DNA from: Anaerolineae bacterium
GTDB taxonomy: Bacteria > Chloroflexota > Anaerolineae > B4-G1
Direction of reading: 5' to 3'
Assembly (NCBI GenBank): GCA_030612185.1
Contig: JAUWOI010000181.1
Location: 1 to 8,118 of the forward strand
DNA length: 8,118 bases
A program made the position numbers and the translations under genes. The notes under the pieces were generated by a model. That model did not search any database. It was not told the origin of the DNA and saw only the letters and a program-made list of their open reading frames with translations. Positions within the stretch are counted from its first letter, which is position 1. Every line of letters starts with the position of its first letter. Of this stretch, positions 1-6,924 are shown one piece after another.

Positions 1-1
1 G

Positions 2-1108
2 ACCGCTGAGGCGGGCGCCATCTGGCACGCAGTGGATAGCGAGTTGAACAAACTGGGCGGGGAGATGACGGTGCCCGGCGGCGGGGGGATGTTCTCCTGC
101 ACCGTCGGCGGCACGGTGGCCTACAACGCCGTTCCTCACGGCATCACCGAGTACGGCATCACCGGCGGGCACGTCGTCGCGCTGGAGGTGGTGTTGCCGA
201 ACGGGACGGTGGTGCGCACCGGCTCGGCGTCTAACACCGACGCTCCCTTCAACATTGAGCGAGGAGCCAATGGCACCGACCTGGCCGGGCTGTTCATCGG
301 CTCCTGCGGCACGCTGGGGGTCATCACCGAGGTGACCATGCGCATCCATCGCATCCCGGAGTGCGAGCGTTTTCTGTTCTATGCCTTCGACACGGTGGAC
401 CAGTGCGTGGACGCGGCGGCGGCGATCCAGCGCCAGAATGGAGCGACCTTCCTGATTGGGCTCTTCGGCGGGCCAAAGCCGGCTGACATCAGCGGCGAGG
501 CGTTCCTGCACATGGTCATTCGTGACGCAGAGACCCAGGCCACCAGGCGGGTGCAGACCTGCCGGGCTGTCTGCGAGTCATTCTTTGGCCGGCCGCAAGA
601 CGCGGAGGGGACGCGCCGTTACTGGCAGGATCACATGTTCTCCTGGCTGCGCAACACCCACCCCGGAGTTTACTACGGCAGCCGTCCCTATTACTGCCCC
701 GAGGTGGCGGGTTTCATACCCACCCAGGCGCTCAAGGAGGCCATCCCCGCGCTGCACGAGTACGTCGCCAACAACGCGGACTTTGCCCGCGTGGGGATGC
801 GTGTCAAAGGGATGGATGTCTACTTCTCGCCCAACGCGGCCTACTTGTGGGTAGACACCCTCTACCCGGAGTTCAGCCCGGAAGCCAAAGAAGTGGGCCT
901 ACAGGTGCGAGCCGAGATCGCAGATTTGCTCTTCGGCCGCTGGATGTCGCCGGGTGGCATCGTGGCCGGCATTGCGCCGTACATTATGCCCCGCCTGGGC
1001 ACAGCGTTCGACCTAATGAAGATGCTTAAGGCGGCGCTGGACCCCCACAACATTCTTAATCCCGGCGTGCTGTTGCTGGGCGTTGACCAGGAGACCAAAG
1101 ATGACTGA
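2..1108 (+). CDS. FAD-linked oxidase, GlcD/glycolate oxidase type (5' partial)
   Basis: Flavoprotein subunit expected to oxidise a 2-hydroxyacid such as glycolate or lactate with FAD and pass electrons to the Fe-S protein encoded next. The frame is open to the left window edge (first full codon at base 2), so the true start lies outside; the GTG at 32 is internal. The N-terminal half is the end of a PCMH-type FAD-binding domain: a glycine-rich stretch (VPGGGGMF), then TVGGTVAYNAVPHG and YGITGGHVV, then ALEVVLPNGTVVRTG and the GSCGTLGVITEVTMRIH segment, all typical of the GlcD/D-lactate dehydrogenase family. The C-terminal FAD-oxidase domain ends with the family hallmark LDPHNILNPG. About 368 residues are visible; relatives are usually 450-520, so roughly 100-150 residues are missing. 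The stop TGA (1106-1108) lies inside the next gene, implying translational coupling. Arginine codons are mostly CGN. Family is secure; substrate is unknown. Confidence 0.9.
   Translation, partial: TAEAGAIWHAVDSELNKLGGEMTVPGGGGMFSCTVGGTVAYNAVPHGITEYGITGGHVVALEVVLPNGTVVRTGSASNTDAPFNIERGANGTDLAGLFIGSCGTLGVITEVTMRIHRIPECERFLFYAFDTVDQCVDAAAAIQRQNGATFLIGLFGGPKPADISGEAFLHMVIRDAETQATRRVQTCRAVCESFFGRPQDAEGTRRYWQDHMFSWLRNTHPGVYYGSRPYYCPEVAGFIPTQALKEAIPALHEYVANNADFARVGMRVKGMDVYFSPNAAYLWVDTLYPEFSPEAKEVGLQVRAEIADLLFGRWMSPGGIVAGIAPYIMPRLGTAFDLMKMLKAALDPHNILNPGVLLLGVDQETKDD
1089..1093 (+). promoter_or_regulatory. RBS deciding the start of the Fe-S subunit
   Basis: AGGAG ends seven bases before the ATG at 1101. 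This favours 1101 over the in-frame TTG at 1083, which would add six residues and has no visible SD. The site lies within the last codons of the upstream oxidase gene. Confidence 0.7.
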
Positions 1109-2285
1109 ACAGAACGAGCAAGAACTACGCCTGAAATCTACCGGGGACGTAACCTACCAGTGTCTGCGCTGCGCCTTCTGCTTCGACCTGAGTTGGCTGG
1201 GGACGGAGGCCAACCTGTGCCCGTCCTACGCCTGGGGTAGTTTCGAGTCCTATGGCGCACGCGGTCGCTTCGCCATCGCCCGGGCCATCCTGGAGGGGGA
1301 ACTGGAGTACGACGAGAGCCTGATCCCGCGCGTCTTTGCCTGCACCGAGTGCCGCGCCTGTGCCGAGCACTGCTTCAAGTACATAGACACAGTCGAGGTC
1401 TACGCCAGGATGCGCGAAGACATGGCGGACCGGGGGTTGATCCCGCCGGGGCTAGCTGCCACTGCCGACGACCTGGTCGAGAAGCACAACATCTACGACA
1501 AGCCCCACGAGCAGCGCCTATCCTGGCTGAAGGATCGCTCGCGGGTGGATCGGGTCGCGCCAGTGGCCTTCTTCGTCGGATGCACGCCGTCCTACGTGCG
1601 CCGTACGCTGGCCCGCGACACCTACGCCGTGCTGGATGCTTCGGGCCTCGACTTCACGGTGCTGAGCGACGAGTGGTGCTGCGGGCATCCCTTCCTGGCT
1701 GCCGGTCAGCGCGAGCGCGCCGCCGAGGTGATGCGCCACAATGTGGAGGCACTGAAGGGGCTGGGGGTCGAGCGAGTGGTCTTTGAGTGCCCGGGTTGTA
1801 TGCGGGCTTTCCGGGAGGACGTGCCGGAGGTGCTGGGCGAGCCACTCCCCTTCGAGGTCACCCACGTGACGGAGGAGATCGCCCGCCAGGTGGAGGCCGG
1901 TCATCTCCAGTTTGACGTCTACCAGCCTGGTACTGTCGTCACCTACCACGATCCCTGTACGCTGGGGCGCGGGTTGGGCATCTACGACGCACCGCGGACC
2001 ATCATCGAAGCGATGCCGGGGATGCGGTTGGCGGAGATGAATCGTCACGGGCGGGACGCCTACTGCTGCGGCGCGGGGTCTTTCGTGCGCTACGACTTTC
2101 CCGAGTTTACCGACAAAACGGGCGCTGAGCGCTTCCGCGAGGCCGAGTCAACCGGCGCGCAGGTCGTGCTCACCGCCTGCCCGGCCTGTGTGACGCAGTT
2201 GCAATACATTCGTGGGAAGTCGGAGAGCCAGATGCAGGTGATGGATCTGGTTTCCCTGGTCAATCGCATCGGTCGTTGGAGATAG
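1101..2285 (+). CDS. Fe-S oxidoreductase with two CCG domains, GlcF/HdrD-like
   Basis: Electron-transfer partner of the upstream flavoprotein, expected to take electrons from FADH2 to a quinone, menaquinone or other carrier. The 394-residue protein has two N-terminal [4Fe-4S] motifs: Cys21-x2-Cys24-x2-Cys27-x12-Cys40-Pro, and Cys81-x2-Cys84-x2-Cys87-x3-Cys91. Two cysteine-rich CCG domains follow: Cys161, Cys193-Cys194-Gly and Cys230-Pro-Gly-Cys233; then Cys286, Cys322-Cys323-Gly and Cys360-Pro-Ala-Cys363. In heterodisulfide reductase HdrB/HdrD, CCG domains bind noncubane clusters. The first cluster motif has 12 residues before its last Cys rather than the common three, and the second ends CF rather than CP. 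The ATG overlaps the oxidase by 8 bases, so both are probably one operon and one complex. No membrane segment is visible. It could serve lactate, glycolate or another hydroxyacid. Confidence 0.9.
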   Translation: MTEQNEQELRLKSTGDVTYQCLRCAFCFDLSWLGTEANLCPSYAWGSFESYGARGRFAIARAILEGELEYDESLIPRVFACTECRACAEHCFKYIDTVEVYARMREDMADRGLIPPGLAATADDLVEKHNIYDKPHEQRLSWLKDRSRVDRVAPVAFFVGCTPSYVRRTLARDTYAVLDASGLDFTVLSDEWCCGHPFLAAGQRERAAEVMRHNVEALKGLGVERVVFECPGCMRAFREDVPEVLGEPLPFEVTHVTEEIARQVEAGHLQFDVYQPGTVVTYHDPCTLGRGLGIYDAPRTIIEAMPGMRLAEMNRHGRDAYCCGAGSFVRYDFPEFTDKTGAERFREAESTGAQVVLTACPACVTQLQYIRGKSESQMQVMDLVSLVNRIGRWR

Positions 2286-2317
2286 AAACCAGGTTTTTTC
2301 TGAAATACCTGGTTTCT
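2284..2317. repeat. Perfect 11-bp inverted repeat, palindromic hairpin
   Basis: AGAAACCAGGT (2284-2294) is exactly complementary to ACCTGGTTTCT (2307-2317) around a 12-base loop. A U-G wobble and an A-U pair (2282-2283 with 2318-2319) extend the RNA stem to 13 pairs. It begins inside the stop codon of the Fe-S gene. The T run lies in the loop, not after the 3' arm, so it is not a textbook intrinsic terminator. It may still protect the 3' end of the transcript or block read-through, or be a dispersed REP-like palindrome. It marks the point where base composition changes. Confidence 0.75.
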
Positions 2318-2348
2318 GTGCAGACAAACTGAGCCGGAAGGGAGCACC

Positions 2349-3326
2349 GTGAAAAGACTGACGGACGAGGAAGAAAGGCGAGCTCTGGAGATCCATCAGA
2401 GAGCCATAGTCATTGACGCCCTCAACGCATCTATAATGGATGAAGAGTATTTTGGGAAGATGCAGCAGGGCGGAGTTACTGCGACAAACTACACCGTGGG
2501 TATGAATCAGAATTTGTCGGAGACGGTGAAGCGTATTGCTCAGATGTATCGTATGATAGATGCCAGCGGAATCGCTACCTTGATCGAGCGTACCGCGGAC
2601 ATAAGAGAGGCCAAGAAGGAGGGCAAGACGGGGATCATTCTGGGGTTCCAGAACGTGGGGCCCCTGGAAGTAGATCTTAGCCTTTTGAGCATATACCACA
2701 GGCTGGGGGTCAGGATTATTCAGTTGACCTACCATTTCAAGACCGTCTGTGGGGACGGGTGCAAGGAACCCACCAATTCTGGACTGAGCCTTTTCGGAGC
2801 AGAGTTGATAGAGCGGATGAATGACATAGGTATGGTGGTAGACCTGGCTCACGTGGGCGAGAGGACAGAGCGGGAAGCCATAGAGGCATCCAGACACCCA
2901 GTGATCGCCTCCCATTCCAATGTATATTCGCGGATGCCCACCCACCAGAACAAGAAGGATGATATGATTAAAGCCCTCGCTGAAAGGGGTGGGGTCATAG
3001 GAATCACTGCCTTTCCCCGACTTCTAGAGCCCAATCCTACCTTGGACATCCTTCTCGACCATGTAGATTACGTGGTCCAACTGGTGGGGGTAGATCACGT
3101 CGGTATTGGGCTGGACTTTGCCGAGGGGTGGCCGGACAGCCCGTTTCACAGGAAGAGGCTAATAGAGATTGACGGGAGAATCTACGACTGGCCGGAGGGA
3201 ATTGAAACGATCACCAAGTGGCCTAACGTTACCAGGGGGTTGGTATCCCGGGGCTATGCGGATGATGAGATTGAGAAGATCTTGGGGGGGAACTTTCTGA
3301 GGGTGTTTGAGGAAGTCATTGGCTGA
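2349..3326 (+). CDS. M19 (renal dipeptidase-fold) homologue with altered active site
   Basis: Member of the peptidase M19 / amidohydrolase-type TIM-barrel family; 325 residues fits the family. The start is GTG at 2349 with GGAG four bases upstream. Family landmarks are clear: RLGVRIIQLTYHF (118-130), MVVDLAHV (162-169), PVIASHSNVYS (184-194), GVDHVGIGLDF (247-257) and the C-terminal GGNFLRVFEEV. His168, His189 and Asp256 match renal dipeptidase His198, His219 and Asp288. The N-terminal zinc motif HxD is replaced (IDALNAS; Leu25 and Ala27), the zinc-bridging Glu is Gln101 (GFQN), the substrate-binding His152 position is Tyr128, and the carboxylate-binding Arg230 position is Gln200. A normal binuclear-zinc dipeptidase is therefore unlikely. 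I recall a bacterial subgroup with GFQN, often annotated dipeptidase, whose reaction is poorly defined. No signal peptide is visible, so it is probably cytoplasmic. The ECF transporter genes begin 27 bases downstream, suggesting co-transcription and a role in processing what they import. Of 23 arginine codons, 14 are AGA/AGG. Confidence 0.85.
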   Translation: MKRLTDEEERRALEIHQRAIVIDALNASIMDEEYFGKMQQGGVTATNYTVGMNQNLSETVKRIAQMYRMIDASGIATLIERTADIREAKKEGKTGIILGFQNVGPLEVDLSLLSIYHRLGVRIIQLTYHFKTVCGDGCKEPTNSGLSLFGAELIERMNDIGMVVDLAHVGERTEREAIEASRHPVIASHSNVYSRMPTHQNKKDDMIKALAERGGVIGITAFPRLLEPNPTLDILLDHVDYVVQLVGVDHVGIGLDFAEGWPDSPFHRKRLIEIDGRIYDWPEGIETITKWPNVTRGLVSRGYADDEIEKILGGNFLRVFEEVIG

Positions 3327-3353
3327 TTAGAGAAACTTCGAGCGGGAGGCGCT

Positions 3354-5081
3354 ATGGCAGAGCCGATAGTAAGAGTATCTGGCCTGACCTACTATTACCA
3401 GCGAGAGGAGAAACCGGTTCTCCAGGACATAAACCTGGAGGTCTATCCGGGAGAGTTCGTGCTCATGATCGGCCCCAGCGGTTGTGGGAAGAGCACCCTG
3501 GCCCTGTGTCTAAACGGCATAATCCCTACTGTTCTTGGGGGCAGGATCAAGGGAAGAGTCTATGTGGAGGGAGTGGACACCCGCGAGAGCACCGTCTACG
3601 GGTTAGGGACCAAGGTTGGCATTGTCTTCCAGGACCCGGATTCCCAGTTGTGCAACCTCTACGTGGATGAAGAAGTGGCTTTTGGGCCTGCCAACTTGAT
3701 GATGGATAAAGAGGTAATTCTGCAAAGGGTTGATAAGGCCCTGCAGGACGTGGGTGAGAGTGAGATCAGGCACAAACTCATCTACGAAATCTCGGGAGGC
3801 CAGAAGCAAAGGGTGGCTATAGCCTCCATTCTGGCTATGGAGCCCAAGATAATCATATTCGATGAACCTACGGCAAATCTGGACCCCCTGGGCGCGGTCC
3901 AGGTCTTTGATCTGATGAAAAAGATCAATCAGGAGCAGGGGATTACCGTCATTGTCATTGAACACAATGTGGATTCTGTCATGCATCACGCGGACAGGCT
4001 GATACTGATGGGAGGAAATGGCGCCATCAGGTACGACGGTACTCCCAGGGAACTGATGAGGGAAAAAGGTCGCTTTATCCTCGACGATTTGGGGCTCCGC
4101 ATCCCCCAGGTTTGCGAGTTAGGGTTGATGATGGAGGAAAGGGGAGTCTCCTTGACCCCCTTCCCCCTGACCGTCAATGAGGCTGTAGAAGCCATCAGTC
4201 TCGAAAAGGGCCGACTAGAGTTCTTGCCAGAGCAGGCCGAGGTTCCCAAAGGGGAGGAGCCGCAGCCGGTAATCCAAATAGATGACCTTGACTTTGTCTA
4301 TCCCGATGGCACCCATGCTGTCAAGGACGTGTCTCTGGAGATAGGTAGAGGGGACGTGGTGAGCATAATTGGTAAGAACGGCTCCGGAAAAACCACGCTC
4401 ACTTCCTTGTTCGTCGGGCTTAACAAACCCACTTCCGGAAAGGGGCTGGTGTGTGGAGTTGACCTTGCCACGGCGACCATTCGAGAACTGGCGGGCAAGG
4501 TGGGTTATGTCTTTCAATATCCCGAGCACCAGTTCGTGGAAGACACGGTTTACAAGGAAGTGGCTTTCAGTTTGAAGGCGCAGAAGCGATCTCCAGAGGA
4601 AGTGGACGCCAGGGTAAACCAGGTCCTTGAGCTCATGGGATTGGAGCAGATGAAGGATAAGCACCCCTTGCGTCTCAGCATGGGTCAAAAGAGAAGGTTG
4701 AGCGTGGCTACCATGCTCATCCTGAACACCGATATACTGATCCTGGACGAACCCACCACAGGCCAGGACAGGAAGAACATAGACAATATCATGGATATCA
4801 TGAGGGAAGCCAACGTGGCCGGTACTACGATCATCCTGATTACCCACGATATGAACCTGGTGGCCAGGTATTCTAACAAGATCATGGTGATGGAGAAGGG
4901 AGAAGTGGTCTTCTATGGTTCAAAGAGCGACTTTTTCCGCGACTTTTCCACTATCAAGTCGAGCACCCTGGTTCTGCCTGATATCTACGAGTTAGCCCAG
5001 ATTCTGCGGGAGAGGGGAATTTGTCGAGTACCGGAGGTCTCCACAGTTGAGGGTTTCATCAATGCGGTAGAGGTGAGATAA
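3354..5081 (+). CDS. ykoD: ECF transporter ATPase, two fused ABC domains (YkoD-like)
   Basis: Cytoplasmic energy unit of an ECF importer. It hydrolyses ATP to drive uptake through EcfT (next gene) and an S component (two genes on). The 575-residue protein holds both nucleotide-binding domains in one chain. Domain 1: Walker A GPSGCGKST (40-48), Q-loop Gln93 in VFQDP, signature ISGGQ (146-150), Walker B IIIFDEP with Glu171, switch His204. Domain 2: Walker A GKNGSGKTT (340-348), Q-loop Gln388 in VFQYP, signature LSMGQ (441-445), Walker B ILILDEP with Glu466, switch His498. All catalytic residues are present in both sites; only the second signature deviates (SMGQ for SGGQ). The linker (about 255-303) is acidic, and a C-terminal tail of about 45 residues follows domain 2. 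The ATG at 3354 follows GGGAGG by four bases. The stop overlaps the EcfT start (TAATG). The fused design and the YkoE-like partner favour YkoD over an EcfA1/EcfA2 pair. Confidence 0.92.
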   Translation: MAEPIVRVSGLTYYYQREEKPVLQDINLEVYPGEFVLMIGPSGCGKSTLALCLNGIIPTVLGGRIKGRVYVEGVDTRESTVYGLGTKVGIVFQDPDSQLCNLYVDEEVAFGPANLMMDKEVILQRVDKALQDVGESEIRHKLIYEISGGQKQRVAIASILAMEPKIIIFDEPTANLDPLGAVQVFDLMKKINQEQGITVIVIEHNVDSVMHHADRLILMGGNGAIRYDGTPRELMREKGRFILDDLGLRIPQVCELGLMMEERGVSLTPFPLTVNEAVEAISLEKGRLEFLPEQAEVPKGEEPQPVIQIDDLDFVYPDGTHAVKDVSLEIGRGDVVSIIGKNGSGKTTLTSLFVGLNKPTSGKGLVCGVDLATATIRELAGKVGYVFQYPEHQFVEDTVYKEVAFSLKAQKRSPEEVDARVNQVLELMGLEQMKDKHPLRLSMGQKRRLSVATMLILNTDILILDEPTTGQDRKNIDNIMDIMREANVAGTTIILITHDMNLVARYSNKIMVMEKGEVVFYGSKSDFFRDFSTIKSSTLVLPDIYELAQILRERGICRVPEVSTVEGFINAVEVR

Positions 5082-5893
5082 TGGCTCGATTTCAGTATCT
5101 GAAAGGGAACTCCTTTTTTCACAAGATGGATCCCACCTTGAAATTCGCGTGGAACTTTGTGGTAGTGCTGATAGTAATTCTCAACTTTGACCTCCTGTAC
5201 ACCGCGTTGTGGTACGTCTATGCCTTTCTTGTGGCTGTCATTTTTGCTCAAATACCCATCAAACAGTACCTGAGATCCATTCTGATCTTTGTGGGGATGG
5301 CCCTTTTCATAGCCTTTTGGAAATCGGTATATTATAACCCGGAGGCGGGGGAGCAAGTGCGCGTTCTTTTTGCCTGGGGACCCATCAATATGACGATGGA
5401 GGGAATTCTAGAGGGCTTTGCTTCGTTCTTTAGAGTGCTCGTCATCGTCAGCCTGTCCATCGTTTTCACTTTGACGACCGATCCTGGCAGAATGGTGGGA
5501 AGCCTGATCCAGGTGGCCAGGATTCCCTACCGGCTAGGCTACACTGCTTACGCCGCCCTGAGATTTATACCGATATACGAAAATGAGGCCCAGGTGATTC
5601 TCAATGCCCACCAGATCCGGGGAGTGGGGGAGGATGGGAAAAGCATCGGGTCGAAATTCAGGCTGTACCGCAGCCTGCTGGTACCGCTCCTGGTGAGTGG
5701 CATACGTCGAGCGCAGGCTGCTTCCATCGCTATGGACAGCCGGGCTTTTGGGGCCTATGACGAGAGGACCATCTTGGAGGAAGCCAAGGTATCCAGGTCA
5801 ACGATAATCTTTGTGCTTATCCACATCGCCATTGGAGCAGCGGCTTTCTACTATTACATCATCCTGGGTCACGGGATCCAATTCCTGGGGTAG
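5081..5893 (+). CDS. ykoC: ECF transporter transmembrane protein EcfT (YkoC-like)
   Basis: Integral membrane scaffold of the ECF importer; it couples ATP hydrolysis by the upstream ATPase to movement of the S component. The 270-residue length is normal. Hydrophobic segments run at about 22-58 (two helices), 64-82, 105-131 and 240-262. The stretch between 140 and 235 is amphipathic and carries the two coupling helices: AHQIRG (176-181) and AMDSRAFGA (217-225), matching the Ala-x-x-x-Arg-Gly/Ala signatures that dock on the ATPase Q-loop grooves. The N-terminal motif around KMDPTLKF (15-22) is the usual EcfT opening (HxLDPRxKL in relatives). The ATG at 5081 shares its A with the ATPase stop TAA, and AGGTGA lies four bases upstream, so translation is probably coupled. 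The EcfT assignment is firm; YkoC rather than a generic EcfT rests on the YkoD-YkoC-YkoE neighbourhood. Confidence 0.9.
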   Translation: MARFQYLKGNSFFHKMDPTLKFAWNFVVVLIVILNFDLLYTALWYVYAFLVAVIFAQIPIKQYLRSILIFVGMALFIAFWKSVYYNPEAGEQVRVLFAWGPINMTMEGILEGFASFFRVLVIVSLSIVFTLTTDPGRMVGSLIQVARIPYRLGYTAYAALRFIPIYENEAQVILNAHQIRGVGEDGKSIGSKFRLYRSLLVPLLVSGIRRAQAASIAMDSRAFGAYDERTILEEAKVSRSTIIFVLIHIAIGAAAFYYYIILGHGIQFLG

Positions 5894-5923
5894 TACAAGC
5901 GAAGTTTGGCAGAATGTCATACG

Positions 5924-5934
5924 AAGGAGGTGAT
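5924..5934 (+). promoter_or_regulatory. Full-consensus Shine-Dalgarno without an obvious gene
   Basis: AAGGAGGTGAT is a complete match to the 16S rRNA anti-SD complement, yet no ATG, GTG or TTG stands 5-10 bases downstream. It lies inside a 12-codon frame (ATG 5914 to TAA 5952), where it encodes Glu-Gly-Gly-Asp. It may be a leader-peptide or ribosome-standby element ahead of the S-component gene, or chance. Confidence 0.35.
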
Positions 5935-6016
5935 AGCAGAGCAAATAGGTAATCGAATCGGCAAAATGTAAGGAAGTATACTGGAATAGAAGCACTAAAC
6001 GAAAGGAGATGAGTAA

Positions 6017-6607
6017 ATGGCTGAGGCAACCAAGAAAAGATTCTTTTCCACCATGGATCTCCTGACCATGGCGGCAGTCGCTGTAGTGGGCGCTGTTTTT
6101 GCATCCTATGTATGGCCCGCTGTGATGAACGTGGCGACTCCTATATTCGCTTTCCTGGGCCCCGTAGGCTGGATCGCGGTCTCGGGTATCTACGTGATAT
6201 GGCCGGTCATAGCCGGATTGTTGATCTGCAAGCCAGGAGCGGTCACGCTGTACGCCATCCTCCAGGGATTTGTGGAGATACTTTTCGGCAATGCCTTTGG
6301 GGCAATGGCTATGGTCTACTCCGGCGCCGAGGGGCTGGGAGTGGACATCGGAATGGGCATCTTCCGGTGGAAAGCGAAACTACCCGGTGTCATGATCGGC
6401 GCTGGTCTGGGCAGCCTGATCGTTGACGAGATATACATCTTCCTGTTCGGCATGCAGTCCACCTATACGGTTATTGTGGGCGGCATTACGGCCTTCATCA
6501 GCGGAGCCGTTCTGGGTGGTCTCGTGGGCTGGCTGATTGTCCAGGCCCTCTACAAGACTGGTGTGGTCTCCAAGATTGGGCTGAAGGGCTTCGAGGAATT
6601 GGATTAG
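6017..6607 (+). CDS. ykoE: ECF transporter S component, YkoE family
   Basis: Membrane substrate-binding subunit of the importer whose ATPase and EcfT lie just upstream. In Bacillus the YkoE family binds thiamine or its hydroxymethylpyrimidine precursor; the ligand here is not shown by the sequence. The 196-residue protein is very hydrophobic, with about six helices: roughly 14-36, 43-57, 58-72, 76-100, 122-144 and 150-178. Family landmarks are KPGA (72-75), VEILFGN (86-92), GLGVD (107-110 region), RWKAKLPGVMIGAGLGS (117-133), the ISGAVLGGLVGW segment and the TGVVS motif at 181-185. The start ATG has a strong SD, AAAGGAG, ending eight bases upstream, stronger than those of the upstream genes; this could raise S-component output. 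A gap of 123 bases separates it from EcfT and shows no TPP riboswitch that I can recognise. Family call is good; substrate call is inference only. Confidence 0.85.
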   Translation: MAEATKKRFFSTMDLLTMAAVAVVGAVFASYVWPAVMNVATPIFAFLGPVGWIAVSGIYVIWPVIAGLLICKPGAVTLYAILQGFVEILFGNAFGAMAMVYSGAEGLGVDIGMGIFRWKAKLPGVMIGAGLGSLIVDEIYIFLFGMQSTYTVIVGGITAFISGAVLGGLVGWLIVQALYKTGVVSKIGLKGFEELD

Positions 6608-6676
6608 GCCCATTTCTGAGGCAAGGCGGTCCGTTACAGCGGGTGTCTTAGTGGCGGGCGGCCGTGGATTCGGGAT

Positions 6677-6719
6677 GTTGCCTGCCCCCTCTGTGTAGTA
6701 AAGCAGGGGGGCAGGCAAC
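6677..6719. repeat. Inverted repeat forming a strong GC hairpin
   Basis: GTTGCCTGCCCCCT (6677-6690) pairs with AGGGGGGCAGGCAAC (6705-6719): 14 pairs with one unpaired extra G in the right arm, around a 14-base loop. No T run follows on either strand, so a rho-independent terminator is not supported. It could be a transcript-end hairpin for the ykoE operon, a 5' leader structure for mtdA, or a transposable-element remnant. Confidence 0.65.
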
Positions 6720-6919
6720 CCTCGACTTGGACTTGTGCCAGACGGTCTGCTCCTGTTGCACATACATCGTGTATTTCTTTGTCTGTGGTCATCTTCCCCT
6801 GCTGCCACCATCCTCCCCGCTCGACGCAGATCTTGCCGGTGACTGCCTCTGTTCCTTTGGTAGACGGCCCCCACGCCACCTGGTTGCCGGGCTTGGCTCT
6901 AAGATATTGAGAAGACACT

Positions 6920-6924
6920 GGGAG
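6920..6924 (+). promoter_or_regulatory. RBS pointing to an ATC start for mtdA
   Basis: GGGAG ends seven bases before ATC 6932. It is 28 bases from the first conventional start in frame (TTG 6953), which has no SD of its own. The spacing supports initiation at ATC. Confidence 0.5.

Noticed and set aside
1083..1100. TTG 1083 as the start of the Fe-S gene
   Set aside because: ATG 1101 has a well-placed AGGAG and gives a natural N-terminus; the six extra residues have no support.
2148..2945. Long minus-strand frame over the M19 gene
   Set aside because: It lies opposite a clearly homologous gene, has an implausible His/Leu/Tyr-rich composition and no family features.
3284..3290. G7 tract near the end of the M19 gene as a frameshift or phase-variation site
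   Set aside because: The frame is intact through to the conserved C-terminal GGNFLRVFEEV motif and a single short G run is not evidence of programmed slippage.
4215..4847. Minus-strand frame of about 210 codons over the ATPase gene
   Set aside because: Shadow of the second nucleotide-binding domain, which has all ABC motifs on the + strand.
5977..5982. TATACT as a -10 box for a separate ykoE promoter
   Set aside because: The -10 is good, but the sequence 17 bases upstream (CGAATC) is not a -35 and there is no extended -10 TG, so it is too weak to list.
5894..6016. Possible TPP or other riboswitch before the S-component gene
   Set aside because: I looked for the conserved CUGAGA and downstream THI-box elements and found none; 123 bases with no convincing multi-stem fold.
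6884..6908. TTGCCG with AT-rich AAGATATT as an mtdA promoter
   Set aside because: Spacing between the hexamers is too short (about 10-15 bases) for a sigma-70 type promoter.
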